Shown: positions 1 to 8,688 of the stretch, in pieces
Layout: each line of letters opens with the position of its first letter
Numbering within the stretch: position 1 is the first letter of the stretch
Assembly (NCBI GenBank): GCA_029266525.1
Contig: JAQSWQ010000002.1
Coordinates: 62,001-126,000 of the forward strand
DNA: 64,000 bases
From: Microvirga sp.
GTDB lineage: Bacteria; Pseudomonadota; Alphaproteobacteria; Rhizobiales; Beijerinckiaceae
Direction: 5' to 3'
Made by a program: the position numbers and the translations under genes
Notes under the pieces: generated by a model
What the model was told of the DNA's origin: nothing
The model's database searches: none
Seen by the model: only the letters and a program-made list of their open reading frames with translations

Positions 1-1113
1 GTGGCGGCCGCGCCCGAAGATCGGCGTGCCTTCCGGCGTCATGGGGCGAAGGCAGGCCCAGTAGGAGGGGCGCTCGTAATCGGCGGCCTGCGGGAAGAGC
101 TCGCGCGCCGTGCGGATCATGCCCACGAAGTCCGACGGGCTGTGGCCCGTGTCGTAGCCGGAGAACTCGGCCGTCGCGGTCAGGCGGAACCGCTCCCCCA
201 TCTTGCACCAGGCGACGAGATTGTTCTCGTCGACGCCGCCGACCTCCGGAGTGGCGTTGTACCCGTCGACCGGCAGCGTCACCGAGTAGCCCTTGATGGG
301 ATAGACCGGCAGGCGCAGCCCGAGCTTTCGCCCGACGATCGGGGAGTAGCTGCCCAGCGCGATGACGATGTTGTCGGCCGCGACCGCGCCCTTGTCGGTC
401 ACGACCTTCTCGACCTTGTCGCGGTTGGTCTCAAAGCCCGTGATTGTCGTAGAGAAGCGGAACTCGACGCCCCGTTGTTTCAGGCGCTCGGCCAGCCCAC
501 AGGTGAACTTGTTTGAATCCCCCTGCTCGTCGCCCGGGCAGTAGAGCCCGCCGGCCACGGCTGCGCGGCTCGACTCGAAGGCGGGCTCGACCTTGGCGAC
601 GCCGGCGCGGTCGAGCGTCTCCATGCGCTGCCCAGCCTCGCGTAGGATCGCCATATTGGCGATGCCGCGCTCGAGCGAAGCCTCGTCGCGATAGACGTAG
701 AGCAGGCCTTTGCGGATGCCGTCGTATTCGACGCCGGTCTCGGCGACGAGCTCCTGCAGCGCCGTCTGTGAATAGACGCAGAGCTTGAGCTTCCTCAGCG
801 TGTTTCGCCGCGCGCGCTCGGAGGTGCAGTTGCGCAGGAACTTCATGCACCAGGACCACAGGCGCGGATCGGCGCTGAGCTTCAATCTCAGCGCCTGGTC
901 GTCCTGGAACAGCGACTTGATCAGGATCTTCGGCGCGCGCGGCGAGGACCAGGTCAGCGCATGGCCGGGCGCGACGAGCCCGGCATTGGCGTAGCTCGTC
1001 TCATTCGCCGCGACCGGCTGCCGGTCGAGGACGACGACCTCATGGCCTTCCCTGGCGAGCTGCCAGGCGGTCGTCACCCCGATGACGCCGCTGCCGAGGA
1101 TCACCGTACGCAT
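1..1113 (-). CDS. dadA: D-amino acid dehydrogenase, C-terminus beyond window edge
   Basis: FAD-dependent membrane-associated enzyme that oxidises D-amino acids (typically D-alanine) to 2-oxo acids and ammonia, passing electrons to the respiratory chain. Seen: the minus-strand frame begins with ATG at 1113 and reads MRTVILGSGVIGVTTAWQLA, a Rossmann FAD-binding start, followed by VVVLDRQ. It stays open for 371 codons to base 1 without a stop. Near the edge it reads WACLRPMTPEGTPIFGRGRH, the conserved late DadA block. Family members are about 415-430 residues, so roughly 45-60 C-terminal residues lie outside the window. The gene diverges from the binding-protein gene at 1296, which may share amino-acid-related regulation (inference). 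Confidence 0.93.
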   Translation of the reverse strand, partial: MRTVILGSGVIGVTTAWQLAREGHEVVVLDRQPVAANETSYANAGLVAPGHALTWSSPRAPKILIKSLFQDDQALRLKLSADPRLWSWCMKFLRNCTSERARRNTLRKLKLCVYSQTALQELVAETGVEYDGIRKGLLYVYRDEASLERGIANMAILREAGQRMETLDRAGVAKVEPAFESSRAAVAGGLYCPGDEQGDSNKFTCGLAERLKQRGVEFRFSTTITGFETNRDKVEKVVTDKGAVAADNIVIALGSYSPIVGRKLGLRLPVYPIKGYSVTLPVDGYNATPEVGGVDENNLVAWCKMGERFRLTATAEFSGYDTGHSPSDFVGMIRTARELFPQAADYERPSYWACLRPMTPEGTPIFGRGRH

Positions 1114-1295
1114 GCGCCGACCTCCCATGCCGAAACTGGCAAAGGCCGGGCCGAAACTCAACTGCCGTTGCGATATGCGCCGTTGCTGTTGACGCGCCGG
1201 CAGCCGGTGCGCTGCAATGGGCGGCAGCGGGGATCCGAAGCGGAGCGGGCTCGTTCCGGAACCGCAAGAAGCACAGGCCCGATCGGAGGCAGCGA

Positions 1296-2495
1296 ATGAA
1301 GTCGGTCATGATTAGTGCGGCCGTCCTGGCGCTCCTCGCCGGCACGGCGCAGGCCCAGGTGTCCGACGACGTGGTCAAGATCGCGGTGCTCGACGACATG
1401 TCCGGCGTCTATGCCGATCTCACCGGGCCGGGGGGCGTCGCCGCGGTGCGAATGGCGATCGAGGATTTCGGCGGGAAGGTGCTGGGCAAGTCGATCGACC
1501 TCGTGTTCGCTGATCACCAGAACAAGGCAGACGTGGCCGCGGCCGCCGGGCGTCAGTGGTTCGATGTCGACAAGGTCGACATGGTGACGGGCCTCGGCAA
1601 TTCGGCGGTCGCGCTCGCGATCCAGCAGCTCGCCCGCGAGAAGAACAGGATCAATATCGTGTCGGGCGCGGCCTCGACCGATCTGACCGGCAAATCCTGC
1701 TCGCCGAACGGCCTCCATTGGACCTACGACACCTACGCGCTCGCCAAGGGCACCGGCACAGCTGCGGTGAAGGCAGGGGGCGACACCTGGTTCTTCCTCA
1801 CCGCCGACTACGCCTTCGGCCATTCGCTCGAGGCGAACACCGCCAATGTGGTCAGGGCGGCAGGGGGCAAGGTGCTCGGCGCCGTTCGCCATCCGCTCAA
1901 CACGCCCGATTTCTCCTCCTTCCTGCTGCAGGCGCAGGGATCGGGCGCGAAGATCATCGGCCTCGCCAATGCCGGCGGCGACACCATCAACTCGATCAAA
2001 CAGGCCGGCGAGTTTGGCATCGGCAAAACGCAGAAGCTCGCAGGCCTCTTGGTCACCATCACCGACGTGCACGGCGTCGGCCTGAAGGCGGCGCAGGGCC
2101 TCCTCTTCACCGAGGCCTTCTACTGGGACCAGAACGAGGCGACACGGGCCTGGTCGAAGCGCTTCATGGAGCGTCACAAGAACGCGCCGACCATGATCCA
2201 GGCCGGCATGTACGGCGCCACCATGCACTACCTCAAGGCGGTGCAGGCGGCCGGTACCGACGAGCCGAAGGCGGTCATGGCGAAGATGAAGGAGGCGCCG
2301 GTCAACGACTTCATGACGAAGAACGGCAAGATTCGCCCGGACGGGCGGCTCGTGCGAGACATGTACCTCCTGCAGGTCAAGGCGCCCGAGGAGTCGAAGG
2401 GCCCGTGGGACTACATGAAGGTCGTCGCCACAATCCCTGGCGAGGAGGCCTTCCGCCCGGTGAGCGAAGGCGGCTGCCCGCTCGTCACGCAGTGA
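1296..2495 (+). CDS. ABC transporter periplasmic substrate-binding protein (branched-chain amino acid / LivK type)
   Basis: Periplasmic solute receptor of the Peripla_BP_6 (Leu/Ile/Val-binding) fold, 399 residues. The N-terminus MKSVMISAAVLALLAGTAQAQ is a textbook signal peptide with cleavage after AQA. The mature start VKIAVLDDMSGVYADL is the usual first beta-strand and ligand-contact segment of this family. A GGAGG ribosome site lies 6-7 nt before ATG. No permease or ATPase gene is adjacent, so it is an orphan receptor that must work with a transporter encoded elsewhere, or act as a sensor or scavenging protein. The substrate cannot be read from the sequence. Amino acids, amides or urea-like compounds are all possible in this family. 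Confidence 0.88.
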   Translation: MKSVMISAAVLALLAGTAQAQVSDDVVKIAVLDDMSGVYADLTGPGGVAAVRMAIEDFGGKVLGKSIDLVFADHQNKADVAAAAGRQWFDVDKVDMVTGLGNSAVALAIQQLAREKNRINIVSGAASTDLTGKSCSPNGLHWTYDTYALAKGTGTAAVKAGGDTWFFLTADYAFGHSLEANTANVVRAAGGKVLGAVRHPLNTPDFSSFLLQAQGSGAKIIGLANAGGDTINSIKQAGEFGIGKTQKLAGLLVTITDVHGVGLKAAQGLLFTEAFYWDQNEATRAWSKRFMERHKNAPTMIQAGMYGATMHYLKAVQAAGTDEPKAVMAKMKEAPVNDFMTKNGKIRPDGRLVRDMYLLQVKAPEESKGPWDYMKVVATIPGEEAFRPVSEGGCPLVTQ

Positions 2496-2513
2496 GCGCA
2501 GGTGCTCGAGGAG

Positions 2514-2535
2514 CGGGCATGCGCGAGCGTGCCCG
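2514..2535. terminator. Hairpin between convergent genes
   Basis: Perfect 9-bp stem (2514-2522 with 2527-2535) closed by a GCGA tetraloop. It lies exactly between the stop of the plus-strand binding protein and the stop of the minus-strand HNH gene. There is no T-run on either side, so it may act as an mRNA 3' stabiliser or a weak bidirectional terminator rather than a classical intrinsic terminator. Confidence 0.45.
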
Positions 2536-3306
2536 TCACCCGAGCGGCTCGGTAAGATGCATGATCACATCGGCCGCGGTCAGCCGCGGCCGATCTCCAA
2601 CCCCTGCGCGCTGTCGCTGCGCCGACCGCCGCTCGACCCCCTCCTCGAGCGATTTGCGCAGATGGACCTCGCAGTTGACGACCTGCAGGTTCGGCAGGCC
2701 CCAGAAGGCGAGAAGCGTCGGCCAGGGCAAGTCCCGATGGTCGCGCCAGACCCGGAAGAGCGGTATGCGATGATCGACCTCGGACGCCCTGAGGAGGCGC
2801 CGCCGGCTCGTCGCGCAGCGGTGCTGCTGGAAGCGTCGGAGCAGCCGGACCTGATCGCTCGGCGCATTCCAGAACTTCCAGGCCGCGACGCAGGCAAGAT
2901 GCCATGACGCCCGCGCATTCGGCGTGCGGTCCCCGCACAGATCCTCGTGCCAGCCGAACCGGTAGATCGGCTGGCCGCAGATGCGGCAATGCCCGGGGCC
3001 GCGGAGAAAGGCCGGGTGGCGATAGGGCGTAGGCGGGATTCTGAAGCTCGCCGGCCCATCGCCGCCGCCGATCCGCCACGACCAGCGCTCAGGCGCGCCG
3101 CTCCGGGCAGCCAGCGCACGCGCGAGCCGCTCGGCCCGAAAGGGGTGATGCCGCCAGTAGCTCTCGACGGCGCGGGTCAGGGTCGGCGGAACGAGCGGAC
3201 GGGCGAGCGCATGGCGCCAGACCGCCGCCGGGAAGCGCTCGTGGCGCGTCCGCATCAGGCGATCGAGCGCCCGCAGGTTCCGCGCGGTCCGCCAGGCCTT
3301 GGTCAC
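2536..3306 (-). CDS. HNH endonuclease-like protein with CxxC zinc motif
   Basis: 256 residues. Seen: a CRICGQPIYRFGWHEDLCGD segment (about residues 106-125) with paired cysteines resembling a zinc knuckle. Further on is EVDHRIPLFRVWRDH (about 174-188), followed by LPNLQVVNCEVHLRKS, which together fit the beta-beta-alpha-metal HNH fold. The first DH and the late N/H would be the catalytic and metal ligands. Not seen: a DNA-recognition domain or a neighbouring methylase, so a restriction role is unsupported. Many alphaproteobacteria carry such stand-alone HNH proteins of unknown function. The start used is a GTG; an internal ATG (MRTRHERFP) is possible. The gene converges with the upstream binding-protein gene. 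Confidence 0.72.
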   Translation of the reverse strand: MTKAWRTARNLRALDRLMRTRHERFPAAVWRHALARPLVPPTLTRAVESYWRHHPFRAERLARALAARSGAPERWSWRIGGGDGPASFRIPPTPYRHPAFLRGPGHCRICGQPIYRFGWHEDLCGDRTPNARASWHLACVAAWKFWNAPSDQVRLLRRFQQHRCATSRRRLLRASEVDHRIPLFRVWRDHRDLPWPTLLAFWGLPNLQVVNCEVHLRKSLEEGVERRSAQRQRAGVGDRPRLTAADVIMHLTEPLG

Positions 3307-3353
3307 GCGACCGGAATAGATGAGGAACGTAAAGCCGGCGTTTCCGCCCGGCG

Positions 3354-3878
3354 CTATTGGCGCAGGATCAGCTTGCCTTGGATGGTTTCGAAGCCGGCGA
3401 GGCGCTTCAGGAAGGACATGCCGAGGAGGCTCATCGGCGGGCCGCCGCTCGCCTCTGGAACGAGAGCCTGCACGTCCCGCAACGAGACGTCGCCGACCTG
3501 CATCTCACGCAGGCGTACGAGGGCGGCCTTGACGACGCCGTTCGCGGTCGAGACCCGGTAGGTGAAGTCTCGCTCGCCCGGACGCAGGCCGAGGAGCTCG
3601 GCGTCCTTGGCGCTGAGCGAGACGAAGCTTGCGCCGGTGTCGACGAGCATTCGCAGCGCCGTGCCATTGACCGTGGCCTCGGCGAGGAAGTGTCCGAGAC
3701 GGTCCGGCGAAAGCCTCGTCTCGCCGGGCGAGGCCGGAGGCGGAAGGCCACGGCGGCGCGCCTCGAACTGCTCGCGCGTTTCCCCAAGCACCGGCATGAT
3801 GTCCCGCCGGGACTGCTGGGCGCTCGCCGGCACGACGAGAGCCAGCAACACGCAGGCAGATGACAATGAACGAGGCAC
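3354..3878 (-). CDS. Retropepsin-like aspartic protease (clan AA, TIGR02281 type), exported
   Basis: About 174 residues from a GTG at 3878. This start is chosen because a GGAGGA site lies 6 nt upstream and the product then opens with VPRSLSSACVLLALVVPASA, a clean signal peptide. An upstream ATG at 3944 would bury that signal. The single-domain aspartic protease core is visible: LVDTGASFVSLS (active-site DTG) and the flap/strand segment TANGVVKAALVRL, ending GMSFLKRLAGFETIQGKLIL. Retroviral-type proteases of this clan act as homodimers with one DTG per chain. The bacterial members are periplasmic or membrane-anchored and their substrates are largely unknown. No partner gene is apparent. Confidence 0.85.
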   Translation of the reverse strand: MPRSLSSACVLLALVVPASAQQSRRDIMPVLGETREQFEARRRGLPPPASPGETRLSPDRLGHFLAEATVNGTALRMLVDTGASFVSLSAKDAELLGLRPGERDFTYRVSTANGVVKAALVRLREMQVGDVSLRDVQALVPEASGGPPMSLLGMSFLKRLAGFETIQGKLILRQ

Positions 3879-3975
3879 GAGCGCTCCTCCGAAGCTGCGA
3901 GGCGAGCGTACCCAGCCGCAGTTGAGAACGCGCGTAGCGGACACGTCGGATTCGAGCGATTGCTTCAGGAGTCCG

Positions 3976-4740
3976 TCAGCCCCGCGCCCGCAAGGCGCGA
4001 GGCGCCGCGGCCGGCCGCTCCTGCACCGGCCCTGCCAGGAATCCCGCGAGATCGGCGGTGATGTGGTCGATATGCGGGGCTTCGACCGCCTCCTGCTCGA
4101 ACTCCTCGCGAAAAGGGTCCGCGCTCTTCGGCACGACGAGGGTCGTGGTCATGCCGAGATCGTGCGGGACGACGAGGTTCTTGGCGATGTCCTCGAAGAT
4201 CGCGGCGCGGCGCGGCTCGACGACGTGCTTGCTGAGGAACTTCTCATAGGCGCGTCGGTCGGGCTTCGGCACGAAATCAGAGGCCGCGATGTCGAACACG
4301 TCCTCGAAATGGTCGAAGATGCCGAGCTTCATCGCGACGTTCTCAGCGTGCTTGCGCGAGCCGTTGGTCAGGATGAGCTTGCGCCCGGGCAGCCTCTCGA
4401 TCGCCACTCCGAGCAGCGGGTTGATCTCGATCGCCGAGTGGTCGATGTCATGCGCGAAGTCGAGGAAGTCATAGGGATCGATGTCGTACTCGTCGATCAG
4501 GGCGCGCAGGGTCGTGCCATAGCGGTGATAGAAATATTTCTGCAGCGCCCGCGCCGATATGCCGTCCAACCCGAACAGCTCCATGATGTAGGCGGTGATG
4601 CGCTCGTCGACCTGCGGCCAGACGCGCGCCTCGTGCGGGTAGAGCGTGTTGTCGAGGTCGAAGATCCAGGTGTCGACATGCGAAAAGCCCCGCGCGTCGG
4701 CGGCGGAGACATGGGGCGTAAGCGCGGTCGCGGCGTTCAT
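3976..4740 (-). CDS. HAD-superfamily pyrimidine 5'-nucleotidase
   Basis: 254 residues. HAD motif I is WIFDLDNTLYP (catalytic DxD, about residues 25-35), motif II LILTNGS (about 122-128), and the motif III/IV region KPDRRAYEKFL ... AAIFEDIAKNL. This matches the alphaproteobacterial pyrimidine 5'-nucleotidase family (SDT1-like), which removes phosphate from UMP/CMP-type nucleotides in the cytoplasm. In many Rhizobiales this gene sits beside dapD; that neighbour is absent here. Its start is preceded by an unusually strong hairpin (4752-4774) only 11 nt upstream, described separately. Confidence 0.88.
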   Translation of the reverse strand: MNAATALTPHVSAADARGFSHVDTWIFDLDNTLYPHEARVWPQVDERITAYIMELFGLDGISARALQKYFYHRYGTTLRALIDEYDIDPYDFLDFAHDIDHSAIEINPLLGVAIERLPGRKLILTNGSRKHAENVAMKLGIFDHFEDVFDIAASDFVPKPDRRAYEKFLSKHVVEPRRAAIFEDIAKNLVVPHDLGMTTTLVVPKSADPFREEFEQEAVEAPHIDHITADLAGFLAGPVQERPAAAPRALRARG

Positions 4741-4751
4741 GGTCGGACGAA

Positions 4752-4774
4752 AACGGGGCCCTTCCGGCCCCGTT
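4752..4774 (-). terminator. Terminator-like hairpin just upstream of the 5'-nucleotidase start
   Basis: Nine-bp stem (4752-4760 with 4766-4774), GC-rich, 5-nt loop. Read on the minus strand it is followed by TTTT and then, 11 nt later, the ATG of the nucleotidase gene. It has the form of an intrinsic terminator for a minus-strand transcript coming from 4.8-5.0 kb, or of a 5'-UTR hairpin controlling the nucleotidase. Confidence 0.5.
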
Positions 4775-5079
4775 CAGAGTGGTAACATAGGGTTAACAAC
4801 CGGTGAGTTGAAGCGGCGACCGGCCAACGGCCCGTTCCGCGGGAAGGTTTTTCCGAACTTGGCCGTTCAGCGAGGGTTCAAGGAAACCAACCAAGGCTGC
4901 ATTCGACCGCATGACACATGTGTATGCGGAATGATTGTTCCCATGCACGTCGGGAGGTAAGCTCCTTCTCTCGACGTCGAGAGGTTCGCCCTTCGATCCT
5001 TCCACTTGAACGCCCAGCCTTCGCCCATAGCTGAGGTCGAGCGGGTCCGAGCGGAAGTCCCTCGCGGTTGTTGCAGTCC
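4775..5079. other. Gene-free leader region with internal inverted repeats
   Basis: No convincing gene. An inverted pair AACGGCC (4827-4833) / GGCCGTT (4861-4867) encloses two smaller stems, and a self-complementary CTCTCGACGTCGAGAG lies near 4968-4983. On the minus strand this would run into the hairpin at 4752-4774, giving a possible 150-200-nt transcript. On the plus strand it is the leader of ribA. No FMN riboswitch signature was recognised. Confidence 0.3.
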
Positions 5080-6198
5080 ATGGCGTCTCATCCCTTCCAT
5101 CCTTCGAGCGACCCCGGCCAGACCGCGGTCGAGCGGGCGCTTGCGGAGATCCGTGCCGCGCGGCCGGTTCTGGTCGAAGCCCCGAGCCGCGCTGCGCTGG
5201 TCGCAAGCGTCGAGGCGCTCGAGCCGGATTCCTGCGCGCGGCTCCAGGCCATTGCCGAAGGGCGGACTCGGCTGGTGCTGGCCGCCGCGCGGCTGCGGCG
5301 GCTTGGCCTGGAGCGCAAGGAGCCGGGCGTCGTCGCCTGCCCCGTGCTCGACCACGCCCGCATTGCGCAGCTTGCACTCAAGATCGACGCGCGCATCGAT
5401 GCGCCGGTGGCGCCGCCGTCGCCGCTTGACGAGGACGCACTGGAGCTGATGCGCCTCTCGCTCGTGCTGCCTGCGGCGCTGGTCATTCCGGTGGAACGCG
5501 AGGCGGTGGATGTTGCGGTGCTGCGTGTGGCGAGCGAAGCGGTGCGCGCCTATCGCCGCTCGACAGCGCGCGAGATAAAGATCGTGAGCCGCGCGCCGGT
5601 ACCGCTCGAGGGCGCGCCCGAGACCGAGTTCGTGGTCTTCCGCGGCGGCGAGGGCCTGCGCGACCAGGTCGCGATCGTCGTCGGCAACCCGGACCTGACC
5701 GAGCCCGTGCGCGTGCGGCTGCATTCGGCCTGCCTCACAGGCGACCTCTTCGGCAGCCTCAAATGCGATTGCGGCGACCAGCTGCGCGACACGGTCCGGC
5801 TCATGGCCGAGGACGGCAAGGGCGGCATCCTGCTCTATCTCGACCAGGAAGGTCGCGGGAACGGCATCGCCAACAAGATCCGCGCCTATCGGCTGCAGGC
5901 GCAAGGCTACGACACCTACGATGCCGACGAGATGCTCGGCTTCGACCAGGACCAGCGGCGCTTCGAGTTCGCGGCCGAGATGCTGCGGCAGCTGGGCGTT
6001 GCGAGCGTGCGCATCATGACCAACAACCCGTTGAAGGTCGCGGCGCTGCGCAGCGCCGGCTTCGACGTCGCCTCCGAGCAGCGGGTGCTCGGGCGCCCGA
6101 CCGCCGAGAATTTGCGTTATCTCGCCTCGAAGCGCGACCGGGCCGGCCACTACATCGATTTCGACCCGCTTGCCGCGCTTGCTCCGGCGCACGACTGA
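5080..6198 (+). CDS. ribA: GTP cyclohydrolase II
   Basis: Catalyses the first step of riboflavin synthesis: GTP to 2,5-diamino-6-ribosylamino-4-pyrimidinone 5'-phosphate, formate and pyrophosphate. The catalytic zinc site is intact in SACLTGDLFGSLKCDCG (three cysteines), followed by the GTP-binding/catalytic segments LYLDQEGRGNGIANKIRAY and NNPLKVAALRSAGFDV. The protein is about 372 residues. The RibA domain occupies the C-terminal half, and the N-terminal ~170 residues lack obvious RibB (DHBP synthase) motifs, as in the longer alphaproteobacterial stand-alone RibA proteins. ATG at 5080 is preferred over a TTG four codons earlier. The gene end overlaps the start of the next frame. Confidence 0.9.
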   Translation: MASHPFHPSSDPGQTAVERALAEIRAARPVLVEAPSRAALVASVEALEPDSCARLQAIAEGRTRLVLAAARLRRLGLERKEPGVVACPVLDHARIAQLALKIDARIDAPVAPPSPLDEDALELMRLSLVLPAALVIPVEREAVDVAVLRVASEAVRAYRRSTAREIKIVSRAPVPLEGAPETEFVVFRGGEGLRDQVAIVVGNPDLTEPVRVRLHSACLTGDLFGSLKCDCGDQLRDTVRLMAEDGKGGILLYLDQEGRGNGIANKIRAYRLQAQGYDTYDADEMLGFDQDQRRFEFAAEMLRQLGVASVRIMTNNPLKVAALRSAGFDVASEQRVLGRPTAENLRYLASKRDRAGHYIDFDPLAALAPAHD

Positions 6199-8623
6199 TC
6201 CGGGGCGGGGCCCGCCTGGCTCCGGTCCGGCCGCGCCGCGGGCTGCCGCGTTCGCCGATGCTCCCTGGCCGCTCGGGCCGACGCTCGCGCTGTTTTCGCT
6301 TGCTTGGCTCGCGCTGTCCTGGCCCTGGCTTTCGGGGCGCGTGGTAATCCCCTGGGACGCGAAGGCGCACTTCTATCCGCAGCTGCAGTTCCTGGCGCAA
6401 TCGCTGCACCGGGGAGAGAGCCCGTTCTGGGCGCCCTTCGTCTTCTCCGGCCATCCGCAGGTGGCCGACCCGCAGTCGCTGATCTTCTCGCCGCCTTTTC
6501 TCCTGCTTGCGGCGATCGATCCCGATCCGAGCTTCCGCGCGGCGGACGCCGTGGTGCTGGCGATGCTCGGGCTCGGCGGGACCGCAATCATCCTCTTCTT
6601 CCGCGAGCGCGGTTGGGAGCCGCTCGGAGCCGTGGTCGCGGCGCTGGCCTTCGCCTTCGGCGCCTCCGCGGCGTGGCGCATCCAGCACATCGAGCAGGTG
6701 ATGAGTCTGTCCTATTGGCCCATCGCGCTGTGGCTGCTGACGCTGGCGCTCGACCGCGGCTCGCTCGTGGCCGGGCTCTGCGCCGGCGTGGCGGCGGGAT
6801 CGATGGCGCTCGGGCGTGATCAAGTCGCCTATCTCGGGCTGTGGCTGCTTCTGGCGTATGTCATCTGGTCCTGGCTCGATGCGCCGCTGCGAAGCGTTGC
6901 GCTACGCCGCAGCCTTGCGCCGCTGGCGCTCGGCGCCACCGCGGCCGCGGTCGTCGTTGCCGTGCCGATCACGCTGACGGTGCTCCTTTCAGAAAGCTCC
7001 AACCGGGCCGAGATCGATGTTGCGGGCGCCGGGCAGGGATCGCTCCACCCGGCGCTGCTTCTGACGGCCTTCGTCCCCAATCTCTTCGGCGCCGACGGAC
7101 CATTCCTGGATTACTGGGGGCCGCCGAGCCCGCGCTGGGGTCAGGTCGATCTCTTTTTCGCCCGCAACATGGGCGTCCTCTACATCGGCGCGCTGCCGGT
7201 TGTCGCGCTCGTGGCGGGCGTGGTGCGCGGCGTGTTGTGGGCGCGCGAGATCCGATTCTTCACGCTCACGCTCGCGGCGATGCTGCTTTACGCGCTCGGG
7301 CGCTACACGCCGTTCTTTCCGGTGCTGTTCAAGCTCCTACCGGGCGTCGATCTCTTCCGCCGCCCGGGCGACGCCACCTTCCTGGTCGGCGCGCTCGGCG
7401 CGCTGGTCGGGGGTTACCCGATCCAGCGCTGGTGGAGTGGCGATTGGCCCACGCCCACGCCGCGCCAGCGCGCTATCGAGATCGGAATCCTGGCGCTCGT
7501 TTTCGCGGTAGCGCTGGCCCTTGCCGCGGCCAAGGGCACCCTTGCGCTCTCGGCGACAGCCTTGGCGAGCGCGGCACTCTGGATCGCTGCCGCCTATCTC
7601 CTCCTCGCGTTCGATCCGGCTCGGCTCGCCCGCGCGACGACGCTCGCGAGCGCGGTCGTGCTCGGCTTCCTCGCGCTCGATCTCGCCCGCAACAATGGCC
7701 CGAACGAGTCGACCGCGCTGCCGCCCGCGCAGTTCGACGTTCTGCAGCCGGACAGCCGCAGCCCGTTGATCGCGGCGCTGAAGGAGCATCTCCGCGCGCA
7801 CGCGCTCGGCCGCGTCGAGCTCACCGGTCTCGGTTTCGATTGGCCGAACGCGAGCCTCGTGCACCGCCTCCACAACGTGCTCGGCTACAACCCCGTTCGG
7901 CTTGGGCTTTACAGCGCCGCGACCGGCGCCGAGGATCACGTCGCGCTGCCCGAGCAGCGAAAGTTCTCTCCGCTCTTTCCTTCCTACCGCTCCACCCTCG
8001 CCGATCTTCTCGGCCTGCGCTTCATCGCCACCGGCATGCCGGTCGAGCGCATCGATCCGAAGCTCCGGCCGGGCGACCTCAATCTGGTCGGGCAATACGC
8101 CGACGGCTTCCTCTACGAGAACCCGCGCGCCCTGCCGCGCGCCGGCTTCGCATTGCGTGCGCAACCCGCCGATTTCGCTGCGACGCTGCGCACAGGCGAG
8201 TGGCCCGATGTCGATCTGAGAACCGCGGTGCTGCTCGACCGTCATGCCGGGTCTTGGGCTGGGCACCCACGACTTCCGCCCGCAGCTCCGACCGAAGGCA
8301 TGGATGCCCGCGCCGATCCTCGGGTCAAGCCCGAGGACGGGCATGACGGCGCAGGCGGGACCGCTCGCATCATCTCGTATGGCAACACCGTGGTGGAGAT
8401 CGAGGCGGAGTCGCCCGCCGGCGGCCATGTGGTCCTGAACGACCCTTGGCATCCCTGGTGGTTCGCGACGGTGGACGGGCGCGAGGCGCCGATCCTGCGC
8501 GCCAACGTCCTCTTCCGCGCCGTCGCGGTGCCGCCCGGACGGCATACGGTGCGCTTCACCTTCCACCCGCTCGGCGGCGCCTGGCGTGAGCTCGCGGCCC
8601 GCCTGGGGATGCGGTTGGGCTGA
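6170..8623 (+). CDS. Large polytopic membrane protein, YfhO-like
   Basis: 817 residues with many hydrophobic helices and a soluble C-terminal part. The early WDAKAHFYPQLQFLAQSLHR and PFVFSGHPQVADPQS segments are typical of YfhO/GT-C-like integral membrane proteins of unknown or glycosyltransferase-related function. The end, ILRANVLFRAVAVPPGRHTV, matches the conserved C-terminal sugar-protein-like tail of the same family. The start is uncertain: the only early initiators are TTGs inside the end of ribA, so a GTP-cyclohydrolase-coupled start at 6170 is provisional. About residues 691-726 are encoded by a palindromic repeat element (separate entry) and probably do not belong to the ancestral fold. 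Confidence 0.7.
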   Translation: MPRLLRRTTDPGRGPPGSGPAAPRAAAFADAPWPLGPTLALFSLAWLALSWPWLSGRVVIPWDAKAHFYPQLQFLAQSLHRGESPFWAPFVFSGHPQVADPQSLIFSPPFLLLAAIDPDPSFRAADAVVLAMLGLGGTAIILFFRERGWEPLGAVVAALAFAFGASAAWRIQHIEQVMSLSYWPIALWLLTLALDRGSLVAGLCAGVAAGSMALGRDQVAYLGLWLLLAYVIWSWLDAPLRSVALRRSLAPLALGATAAAVVVAVPITLTVLLSESSNRAEIDVAGAGQGSLHPALLLTAFVPNLFGADGPFLDYWGPPSPRWGQVDLFFARNMGVLYIGALPVVALVAGVVRGVLWAREIRFFTLTLAAMLLYALGRYTPFFPVLFKLLPGVDLFRRPGDATFLVGALGALVGGYPIQRWWSGDWPTPTPRQRAIEIGILALVFAVALALAAAKGTLALSATALASAALWIAAAYLLLAFDPARLARATTLASAVVLGFLALDLARNNGPNESTALPPAQFDVLQPDSRSPLIAALKEHLRAHALGRVELTGLGFDWPNASLVHRLHNVLGYNPVRLGLYSAATGAEDHVALPEQRKFSPLFPSYRSTLADLLGLRFIATGMPVERIDPKLRPGDLNLVGQYADGFLYENPRALPRAGFALRAQPADFAATLRTGEWPDVDLRTAVLLDRHAGSWAGHPRLPPAAPTEGMDARADPRVKPEDGHDGAGGTARIISYGNTVVEIEAESPAGGHVVLNDPWHPWWFATVDGREAPILRANVLFRAVAVPPGRHTVRFTFHPLGGAWRELAARLGMRLG
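8241..8347. repeat. Rhizobiales palindromic element inserted in frame in a coding sequence
   Basis: 107-bp element bounded by inverted ends GTCATGCC (8241-8248) and GGCATGAC (8340-8347). It contains a central perfect stem TCCTCGGG / CCCGAGGA (8317-8324, 8330-8337) with loop TCAAG. It is translated without interruption and gives the peptide ADPRVKPEDGHD, a hallmark product of these elements when they fall inside genes. Related palindromes occur at 10742-10760 and 13998-14020. Confidence 0.75.
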
Positions 8624-8688
8624 AGCTTGTCGCTGCCCGCCCGGCATGCCAGCTTGCGACCTCACAAGCGGTCACAAGGGGAAGCCGC

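Noticed and set aside
4775-5079. FMN riboswitch upstream of ribA
   Set aside because: The conserved AGGGTGAAATTCCC-type core was not found on either strand.
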